Assembly: GCA_947631755.1 (NCBI GenBank)
Contig: CANRMO010000145.1
Location: 1 to 6,310, forward strand
Source: an uncultured Lachnospiraceae bacterium
GTDB lineage: Bacteria; Bacillota; Clostridia; Lachnospirales; Lachnospiraceae
DNA: 6,310 nt
Reading direction: 5' to 3'
A model generated the notes under the pieces. The model saw nothing but the letters and a program-made list of their open reading frames with translations. It ran no database searches and was not told the origin of the DNA. The translations under genes and the position numbers were made by a program. Positions 1 through 5,319 of the stretch are shown piece after piece. How positions within the stretch are numbered: the first letter of the stretch is position 1; each line of letters begins with the position of its first letter.

Positions 1-756
1 GGTGCCGGGGTTGCCACCGCAATCAGTGAGATCACCGGAGGAAGTGTTCCGCTCATCTATTTCATCCGCCCGAACCGCAGCCTTCTCCGGCTGGAGAAGC
101 CGAAAATGGCCTGGCGTGTGCTGGGACATGCCTGTGTGAATGGCTCCTCTGAGCTGATGACAAATGTGTCTATGTCGCTGGTGAATATGCTCTACAATTT
201 TCAGCTGATCCGCTTTGCCGGGCAGAATGGGGTGGCGGCTTATGGGACGATCATGTATGTGAACTTCTTTTTCGTGGCGGTCTTTATCGGTTACGCCATC
301 GGGAGTGCGCCGATTTTTGGATTCCATTACGGGGCGCAGAATCGCGATGAACTCGGGAATATGTTCCGCAAGAGCCTGCGGATCATACTCATCGCCGGAG
401 TCAGTATGATCGCGCTGGGATTTCTTATGTCCGGGCTGCTGGCAAAAATATTTGTCGGCTATGACGCAGAGCTCTTTGCGCTGACAAGGCGGGGATTCAG
501 AATCTATTGCTGTGCATTTTTGTTTATGGGGTTCAATATCTTTGGCTCGGCCTTTTTTACCGCCCTGGGCAATGGACCCGTCTCTGCGCTGATCTCATTT
601 CTCAGGACGCTTGTTTTTCAGATTGCGGCAGTTCTCTTGCTGCCCATATTTTTTCAGATTGACGGGGTCTGGTTTGCCATTGTTGCAGCGGAGCTGGCAG
701 CACTGTTTGTGACCGCCGGATTTCTGGCCGGGATGAGGAAACGGTATGGATATTAG
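1..756 (+). CDS. MATE-family multidrug/sodium antiporter, C-terminal half (5' end outside window)
   Basis: Integral membrane transporter that, as known for the MATE family, expels organic cations, drugs or metabolites in exchange for Na+ or H+. The reading frame is open from base 1, so the gene starts left of the window. About 251 residues are visible out of a usual 440-460, which corresponds to the second six-helix bundle. Visible hallmarks are the Gly/Ala-rich helix at the left edge (GAGVATAISE), the segment GSSELMTNVSMSLVNML with its Gly-Ser-Ser opening the second repeat, the stretch IGSAPIFGFHYGAQNRDEL that mirrors the family pattern of G-P-hydrophobic-G-x-N/H-Y-GA, and the late LPxFF-x-IDGVWFAIVAAEL helix. 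The protein ends in a short basic tail (RKRYGY). An ATG at 106 is internal and should not be taken as the start, because homology continues upstream of it. No convincing terminator follows. The family call is secure; the substrate cannot be told. Confidence 0.9.
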   Translation, partial: GAGVATAISEITGGSVPLIYFIRPNRSLLRLEKPKMAWRVLGHACVNGSSELMTNVSMSLVNMLYNFQLIRFAGQNGVAAYGTIMYVNFFFVAVFIGYAIGSAPIFGFHYGAQNRDELGNMFRKSLRIILIAGVSMIALGFLMSGLLAKIFVGYDAELFALTRRGFRIYCCAFLFMGFNIFGSAFFTALGNGPVSALISFLRTLVFQIAAVLLLPIFFQIDGVWFAIVAAELAALFVTAGFLAGMRKRYGY

Positions 757-774
757 GGAAAAAATTCAAGGGCG

Positions 775-803
775 TTGAAAAATTTTAAGTGACGTGGTAA
801 AAT
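775..803 (+). promoter_or_regulatory. Sigma-A promoter with extended -10, upstream of map
   Basis: A -35 box TTGAAA (775-780) and a -10 box TAAAAT (798-803) are separated by exactly 17 bases. The -10 is preceded by TG plus one base (795-797), giving an extended -10. Each hexamer differs from consensus at one position. The predicted start of transcription is near 809-811, which leaves a leader of about 45 bases before the map start codon. This is the only good promoter found ahead of the four co-directional genes. A 7-base inverted repeat, AACAAAA/TTTTGTT (811-817 and 823-829), lies just downstream in the leader and could be an operator, but its AT-rich make-up makes chance likely. Confidence 0.72.
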
Positions 804-838
804 AGTTTTAAACAAAATAAGTTTTTGTTAAATAATGT

Positions 839-844
839 GAGGAG
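839..844 (+). promoter_or_regulatory. Ribosome binding site of map
   Basis: GAGGAG sits 9 bases before the ATG at 854. A second in-frame ATG at 860 would be 15 bases away, so the first ATG is preferred and the protein begins MSMKIGRNDP. Confidence 0.8.
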
Positions 845-853
845 ATTGTCGTT

Positions 854-1729
854 ATGTCTATGAAAATCGGGAGAAATGACCCTTGCTGGTGCGGCAGCGG
901 AAGGAAGTACAAAGCCTGCCATCAGAGATTCGATGACAGGATACAGATGGTTGCTGCTACAGGGCGTCCGGTTCCGAATCACGAGATCATAAAAAATGCG
1001 GAGCAGATTGAGAAAATAAAGGAGAGCTGTAAAGTAAACATTGCGATCCTGGACTACCTGGAAGAGAATATTCATGAGGGTATGAGTACTGCTGAGATTG
1101 ATAAGATCGTGTATGAGATGACGACAGATATGGGGGGGATTCCGGCTCCCCTGAATTACCAGGGATATCCTTACAGTGTGTGTACATCTCTAAACGATCA
1201 GGTGTGTCACGGATTTCCGTCGGAAAAAGTTGTGTTGAAATCCGGCGACATAATGAATGTGGACTGCTCTACTATTCTGGACGGTTATTTTTCGGATTCT
1301 TCGCGCATGTTTTGTATCGGTGAAATCGGAGAAGAAAAGGAACGGCTTGTCCGTGTAACAAAAGAGTGCGTGGAAATAGGACTTCGGGAGGTGAAACCGT
1401 GGGGATTCCTCGGCGATATGGGGCAGGCTGTCCACGACCACGCCTTTGCCAACGGCTACACGGTGGTGAGGGAGATCGGCGGCCACGGTGTGGGCCTCGA
1501 ATTCCATGAGGATCCGTGGGTCAGCTATAACAGCAGGCGCGGTGAGGAGATGCTGCTGGTTCCGGGAATGATTTTTACGATAGAGCCGATGGTAAATATG
1601 GGCGGTGTTGAGATCTACACAGATCCGGCAAATGACTGGGAAGTTTACACAAAAGACCATAAACCGTCAGCCCAGTGGGAGATTATGGTGCTTGTGACAG
1701 AGGATGGAAATGAGGTTCTCTGCTACTGA
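854..1729 (+). CDS. map: Type I methionine aminopeptidase with N-terminal SEC-C zinc motif
   Basis: Cytosolic metalloenzyme that removes the initiator methionine from new proteins once the formyl group is gone. Residues 5-23 form a SEC-C motif: Cys11-x-Cys13, eight residues, then Cys22-His23, embedded in GRNDPCWCGSGRKYK. The motif is a zinc-binding element also found at the SecA C-terminus, and may aid docking to ribosome or partner proteins (inference). The catalytic pita-bread fold covers about 45-291. The five metal ligands expected by alignment to E. coli MetAP are all visible: Asp137, Asp148, His211, Glu244 and Glu276. The two active-site histidines are His119 (in VCHGFP) and His218 (in EFHEDP). 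Ligand spacing matches the E. coli enzyme apart from one extra residue before the last glutamate. The usual Glu-His-Thr at that last ligand reads Glu-Ile-Met. The length of 291 residues equals a normal 250-residue type Ia enzyme plus a 40-residue extension. The gene has its own promoter and is followed after 23 bases by the thioesterase gene. Confidence 0.96.
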   Translation: MSMKIGRNDPCWCGSGRKYKACHQRFDDRIQMVAATGRPVPNHEIIKNAEQIEKIKESCKVNIAILDYLEENIHEGMSTAEIDKIVYEMTTDMGGIPAPLNYQGYPYSVCTSLNDQVCHGFPSEKVVLKSGDIMNVDCSTILDGYFSDSSRMFCIGEIGEEKERLVRVTKECVEIGLREVKPWGFLGDMGQAVHDHAFANGYTVVREIGGHGVGLEFHEDPWVSYNSRRGEEMLLVPGMIFTIEPMVNMGGVEIYTDPANDWEVYTKDHKPSAQWEIMVLVTEDGNEVLCY

Positions 1730-1737
1730 GAGTGATC

Positions 1738-1743
1738 AGGAGG
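1738..1743 (+). promoter_or_regulatory. Ribosome binding site that sets the thioesterase start
   Basis: A perfect AGGAGG is followed by 9 bases and then ATG at 1753. The longest open frame begins at a GTG at 1732, but that would place this Shine-Dalgarno sequence inside the coding region and leave no ribosome binding site at a proper distance, so ATG 1753 is the better start. Confidence 0.85.
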
Positions 1744-1752
1744 ATTCATTAT

Positions 1753-2463
1753 ATGTATCGATATAAAGACAGAGTGTCTTTCAGCCGCATGGATTACCGG
1801 GGGCTCCTCAGTGTATCCGGTGTGGTGGATACCATGCAGGATTGCTGTATGTTCCACAGTGAGGAGGTCGGACATTCCTCGCAGGATTTATTGAAGAAAA
1901 ACCGGGCATGGTTAGTGAATTCCTGGCATATTATATTTGTCAGGCGGCCAAAGATGGGGCAGGAATTCTGGGCGTCTACATGGGCGCACCAGTTTCGGGG
2001 GACCCTGGGATCCCGGAATTTTCTTCTGGAATCCCTGGAGGGTGAAGTTCTCTGCTATGCGGATTCCCGATGGTTTTATGCTGATGTTACCACCGGAAAA
2101 CCGGTGCGTATTGACCCGGAGGAGATTGAGGCGTATCCGGTTGAGCCGAGATATGACATGGAAAAAGTTTCGAGAAAGATAACCTGTCCCGACGGGCTGG
2201 AGCTGAGACAGACGGTCACGGTGTGCCAGAGTTATCTTGATACAAATGGCCATGTGAACAATGGCCAGTATATCCGGCTGGCTGCCAATGTTCTGCCTGT
2301 AGATTTTGATGTGGCAGTGCTGTGTGCCGAGTACCGGCTGGCTGCCCATATGGGGAACGATCTATTTATCCGCACGACAGAGCAGGATGGCTCTTTCTAT
2401 GTTGTCATTACGGATGAGCAGGAAAATCCGTATTTTCTCAGTCAATTTAAGCCAAAGGCGTAA
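1753..2463 (+). CDS. Acyl-ACP thioesterase (FatA/FatB-like, double hotdog)
   Basis: Cytosolic hydrolase that cleaves fatty acyl-ACP to free fatty acid and ACP, ending chain elongation. The protein has 236 residues from ATG 1753, a normal length for bacterial members. An N-terminal hotdog (about 1-120) opens with MYRYKDRVSFSRMDYRG and includes the segment around AWLVNSWHI, typical of the family. A C-terminal hotdog (about 140-236) holds the hallmark DTNGHVNN at 163-170. Asp163, Asn165 and His167 match the Asp-Asn-His catalytic set of plant FatB, and Glu193 in AEYRLAA matches the downstream catalytic glutamate of the plant EYRREC motif. The cysteine after that motif is absent here, which is not expected to abolish activity. 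Chain-length preference cannot be read. The gene lies 23 bases after map and 51 bases before metY on the same strand, with no terminator on either side, so it is probably co-transcribed. A general acyl-CoA (YbgC-type) thioesterase is less likely because those are single-hotdog proteins of about 140 residues. Confidence 0.9.
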   Translation: MYRYKDRVSFSRMDYRGLLSVSGVVDTMQDCCMFHSEEVGHSSQDLLKKNRAWLVNSWHIIFVRRPKMGQEFWASTWAHQFRGTLGSRNFLLESLEGEVLCYADSRWFYADVTTGKPVRIDPEEIEAYPVEPRYDMEKVSRKITCPDGLELRQTVTVCQSYLDTNGHVNNGQYIRLAANVLPVDFDVAVLCAEYRLAAHMGNDLFIRTTEQDGSFYVVITDEQENPYFLSQFKPKA

Positions 2464-2514
2464 GATTCTGTAAACATATTTGGGGAATAGTTTAAAAAGA
2501 AAAGAGGTCAGATT

Positions 2515-3801
2515 ATGAGCAGTTACAAGATAAACACAAAATGCGTGCAGTCGGGTTACACACCGGGCAATGGGGAACCGAGGCAGATTCCCATTATCCA
2601 GTCCACAACATTTAAGTATGACACGAGTGAGGACATGGGGAAACTCTTTGATCTGGAGGCTGAGGGGTATTTTTACACTCGTCTCCAGAACCCCACCAAC
2701 GATTATGTGGCGGCGAAGATCGCTGATATGGAGGGCGGAACGGCGGGGATGCTTACCTCGTCCGGGCAGGCCGCTAATTTCTTCGCTTTGTTCAATATCT
2801 GCGAGGCAGGCAGCCACATCGTGGCATCTTCCTCGATTTATGGGGGGACATTCAATCTGATCTCTGTGACAATGGCAAAAATGGGGATTGAGGCGACCTT
2901 TGTCTCTCCGGATTGTTCGGAAGAGGAGCTGGCCGGTGCCTTTCAGGAGAATACAAGGGCGGTGTTCGGTGAGACAATTGCCAATCCGGCACTGACGGTA
3001 CTGGACATCGAAAAATTTGCAAGAGCCGCCCACATGCACGGCGTACCGCTGATCGTGGATAATACATTCCCCACACCGGTGAACTGCAGGCCCATCGAGT
3101 GGGGGGCGGATATCGTCACACATTCCACGACAAAATATATGGACGGCCACGGGGCAGCAGTCGGCGGGGCAATTGTAGATTCCGGGAATTTTGACTGGAT
3201 GGCGCAGGCACAGAAGTTCCCGGGCCTTTGTACGCCGGACGAATCCTATCACGGTATCACCTACGCTGAAAAATTTGGCCAGGCGGGGGCATTTATCACA
3301 AAGTGCACAGCCCAGCTTATGCGCGATCTGGGTTGTATCCAGTCCCCGCAGAATGCATTTCTCCTGAATCTCGGCCTGGAATCTTTACATGTCCGCATGC
3401 CGCGCCATGTGGAAAATGGCCAGGCGGTGGCAGAGTTTTTAGAGGGGCATTCGAAGGTGGCCCATGTCAGCTATCCGGGGTTAAAAGATGATCCGTATTA
3501 TGGACTGGCACAGAAATATTTGCCGGATGGCGGCTGCGGTGTTGTGTCTTTCGAGTTGAAAGGCGGCCGCGCGGCGGCAGAAGTATTTATGAAAAATCTT
3601 AAACTGGCGGCGATTGAGACACACGTGGCGGATGCGAGAACCTGCTGTCTGAATCCGGCAACGTCGACGCACCGCCAGATGAATGAGGAGCAGCTTGCGG
3701 CGGCGGGAATCCCGGGCGGGCTTGTGCGCATTTCCTGTGGGCTGGAGGATAGAGAGGATCTGATCCGGGATCTGGAACAGGCGCTGGCGGCTGTAGAGTA
3801 A
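2515..3801 (+). CDS. metY: O-acetylhomoserine sulfhydrylase (aminocarboxypropyltransferase), PLP enzyme
   Basis: Cytosolic PLP enzyme of the Cys/Met metabolism family that converts O-acetyl-L-homoserine plus sulfide to homocysteine and acetate, the direct sulfhydrylation route to methionine; methanethiol can be an alternative donor. The length of 428 residues fits MetY (about 425-430) better than cystathionine gamma-synthase or beta-lyase (about 380-400). Visible active-site elements are Tyr54 and Arg56 in YTRLQNPT (phosphate contact from the neighbouring subunit), Ser83-Gly84-Gln85, Tyr109 in IYGGTFN (ring stacking), Asp182 in VDNTFPTP (pyridine nitrogen), Ser204 and the Schiff-base Lys207 in HSTTKYMDGHG, and Arg405 in VRISCGLED (substrate carboxylate). 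Residue roles are assigned by family knowledge. AGAGG at 2503-2507 stands 7 bases before the ATG. The 51-base gap upstream holds no T-box or SAM riboswitch, being too short, and no clear promoter, so expression probably depends on the map promoter. The chemoreceptor gene follows after 30 bases. Confidence 0.95.
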   Translation: MSSYKINTKCVQSGYTPGNGEPRQIPIIQSTTFKYDTSEDMGKLFDLEAEGYFYTRLQNPTNDYVAAKIADMEGGTAGMLTSSGQAANFFALFNICEAGSHIVASSSIYGGTFNLISVTMAKMGIEATFVSPDCSEEELAGAFQENTRAVFGETIANPALTVLDIEKFARAAHMHGVPLIVDNTFPTPVNCRPIEWGADIVTHSTTKYMDGHGAAVGGAIVDSGNFDWMAQAQKFPGLCTPDESYHGITYAEKFGQAGAFITKCTAQLMRDLGCIQSPQNAFLLNLGLESLHVRMPRHVENGQAVAEFLEGHSKVAHVSYPGLKDDPYYGLAQKYLPDGGCGVVSFELKGGRAAAEVFMKNLKLAAIETHVADARTCCLNPATSTHRQMNEEQLAAAGIPGGLVRISCGLEDREDLIRDLEQALAAVE

Positions 3802-3831
3802 CAGGAAGGAAACTGAGAGGGGGAAATTTGG

Positions 3832-5304
3832 ATGGATTTACACAAACAACACATTTTAGAGAAAAATAAGACTGCCTTTAGGCTGGGAATTGCGATACAG
3901 GCGGTTGCCCTGTTTATGGTGCTGCTTGGATTTGCTGATGGAAAGGATTTTAACGTGATGGCGGTCATACGCATCGCGGCTGAGATCGGGATGGTAATTT
4001 TGTATATTGTGCTCTATCAGGTTATGAAACAGGGGGAAAATTTTAAGCATGTGGGGGGCGCTGTCATGCTCCTAGTCTACATCGTCTCCGTCCTGCTCAG
4101 TACGAACAATAATATGTACATGCTCATGTTTCCTATCTGTTTGTATGTCATGCTCTATATGGATACCCATTTTACTTATTTGGCTGTCGCTGCCTGTATC
4201 GTGTTGAATGTGATATTCTGTGTGAAAAATTATGTTGTCGATCCGGCCAGTCTTTCCGATGGCATTGTACGCCTGTTCTTTGCGGTTGTCACTTGTGTGA
4301 TTGCGGCATTTGTCGTGAAAATACAGAATAAACAACAGGGGGAGACGCTGGGCGCGGTGGAAGAACAGTTCCACGAGATCCGGTCATTCAGTGAAAATAT
4401 TGTCCGGCTGTCCGATGAGCTGGCGGTGAAATTTGACAGTGCCAAAGAGCAGGCTTCTGAGATGACATCCAGTATGGAGACAAGTTCTGAGGCAGTCAGT
4501 GAGATCGCCCAGAGTGTAAAAATAACGGCCACGGCCATTGAGCAGCAGACGCAGCTCACCCATGATATACAGCAGAATCTCGAACAGGCAGGGCGCAATA
4601 CCGAACATATGGAGGGTGCCTCTGCGGATTCGAACCAGGCTGTTATCGATGGGAGGAAAAAGATAGAGGAGCTCAGCCGCCAGGCCGTTCTCACCGGTGA
4701 GCTGAACCGGGGAAGCCAGACGGCGACAGAGCAGTTAAATGCAAGGATCCAGGAAGTGGAAGTGATCATTGGGGAGATTCTCGGAATCTCCAGCCAGACA
4801 AATCTGCTGGCTCTCAATGCCTCAATCGAGGCGGCCCGCGCCGGGGAGGCGGGGCGCGGCTTTGCGGTAGTGGCAGACGAGATCCGTCAGCTGTCAGAGC
4901 AGACGCAGGTCTCTGCCAATAAGATTACTGACATTATCAATAAGCTGATGGGCAACGCGTCCCAGGCATCTGACAGTATGCAGAAATCAATCGAGGCGTC
5001 GGAGAAACAGAATGAGATGGTGGCCGATGCCATGAGGCAGATACAGATTATCGAAGAGAAAAATGATACTCTCGGGGAATTGATGAATGAACTGTCGGGT
5101 GAGGTTGTCAGCATTGTAGAGGCGAATACAAGAATTACAGACAGCATTTCTGATCTCTCGGCTACCAGTGAGGAGGTTGCCGCCTCTTCTGAGAGCAGTA
5201 TGGGGATTATGGACAACAGTATGGAGGCGGTAAAGACATTGAATGGACTGCTGGAGGAAATCTACCAGATTTCCCAGTCCATGAAAGCGCTGTCCGATAA
5301 GTGA
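3832..5304 (+). CDS. Methyl-accepting chemotaxis protein with six-helix membrane domain, no HAMP
   Basis: Chemoreceptor that controls CheA kinase through CheW. The 490 residues start with a short basic cytosolic tail and then about six hydrophobic segments, estimated by eye at 16-33, 43-64, 74-90, 95-110, 115-131 and 143-163. Loops are short, so there is no extracellular Cache, 4HB or PAS sensor, and no HAMP domain is recognisable after the last helix. From about 170 to the end the chain is a long coiled coil rich in Ala, Ser, Glu and Gln. The conserved signalling tip spans about 315-358 (ILGISSQTNLLALNASIEAA, then RAGEAGRGFAVVADEIRQLS), centred near Glu339. Both arms are about 150 residues, consistent with the 44-heptad class common in Firmicutes. 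Candidate methylation sites include the Glu pair in SATSEEVAASS (443-453). There is no C-terminal CheR/CheB tether pentapeptide. A G-rich ribosome binding site (GAGAGGGGG, 3815-3823) precedes ATG 3832. The gene abuts the convergent trkH with no spacer. The ligand is unknown. Confidence 0.93.
   Translation: MDLHKQHILEKNKTAFRLGIAIQAVALFMVLLGFADGKDFNVMAVIRIAAEIGMVILYIVLYQVMKQGENFKHVGGAVMLLVYIVSVLLSTNNNMYMLMFPICLYVMLYMDTHFTYLAVAACIVLNVIFCVKNYVVDPASLSDGIVRLFFAVVTCVIAAFVVKIQNKQQGETLGAVEEQFHEIRSFSENIVRLSDELAVKFDSAKEQASEMTSSMETSSEAVSEIAQSVKITATAIEQQTQLTHDIQQNLEQAGRNTEHMEGASADSNQAVIDGRKKIEELSRQAVLTGELNRGSQTATEQLNARIQEVEVIIGEILGISSQTNLLALNASIEAARAGEAGRGFAVVADEIRQLSEQTQVSANKITDIINKLMGNASQASDSMQKSIEASEKQNEMVADAMRQIQIIEEKNDTLGELMNELSGEVVSIVEANTRITDSISDLSATSEEVAASSESSMGIMDNSMEAVKTLNGLLEEIYQISQSMKALSDK
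5243..5282. repeat. Imperfect inverted repeat (8 + 8 bp stem, 5-base bulge) near the end of the chemoreceptor gene
   Basis: The outer arms ATGGACTG (5243-5250) and CAGTCCAT (5275-5282) are perfect complements. The inner arms GGAAATCT (5256-5263) and AGATTTCC (5267-5274) are also perfect complements around a 3-base loop ACC. Five unpaired bases (5251-5255) bulge on the left side only. The total is 16 base pairs. It lies 20 bases before the chemoreceptor stop and, read from the other strand, 22 bases past the trkH stop codon (5305-5307), where it could protect or end the trkH mRNA. There is no uninterrupted T-run on either side, so it is not a textbook intrinsic terminator. Confidence 0.5.
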
Positions 5305-5319
5305 TCAGCTGCGTTTTTT
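5287..5319 (+). terminator. Possible weak intrinsic terminator of the chemoreceptor mRNA
   Basis: GCGCTG (5287-5292) can pair with CAGCTGC (5306-5312) as six base pairs with one bulged T, around a 13-base loop, followed by one G and then six T (5314-5319). The T-run favours termination of rightward transcription, but the stem is short and the loop long. It overlaps the last codons of both convergent genes. An alternative is that there is no terminator here and transcripts run into each other. Confidence 0.3.
5302..5307. other. Abutting convergent stop codons in one TGATCA palindrome
   Basis: TGA at 5302-5304 ends the chemoreceptor on the + strand. TCA at 5305-5307 is the TGA stop of trkH on the - strand. 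The two stop codons are directly adjacent and together make the self-complementary hexamer TGATCA, leaving zero intergenic bases. Confidence 0.9.

Noticed and set aside
765..786. TTCAA/TTGAA stem followed by A-rich and T4 sequence as a terminator for the MATE gene
   Set aside because: The stem is only 5 base pairs, four of them A-T, and the T-run is short and separated from the stem by four A. It also coincides with the -35 box of the map promoter.
2091..2106. Perfect hairpin CACCGG-AAAA-CCGGTG
   Set aside because: It lies in the middle of the thioesterase coding region with no T-run and encodes ordinary residues (T-G-K-P-V), so it is probably chance.
2464..2514. Riboswitch (SAM or T-box) or separate promoter ahead of metY
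   Set aside because: The 51-base gap is too short for these elements, shows no terminator hairpin, and has no -35/-10 pair at 16-18 base spacing.
2362..3252. Open - strand frame of 296 codons opposite metY
   Set aside because: It is a shadow frame running across the thioesterase end, the intergenic gap and metY, with a Cys/Arg/His-rich composition typical of non-coding translation. MetY motifs on the + strand are complete.
5292..5299. GTCCGATA resembling the -10 element of a flagellar sigma-28 promoter
   Set aside because: There is no TAAA at the required distance of about 15 bases upstream. The bases encode the last chemoreceptor residues, and a promoter here would point into the antisense strand of trkH.
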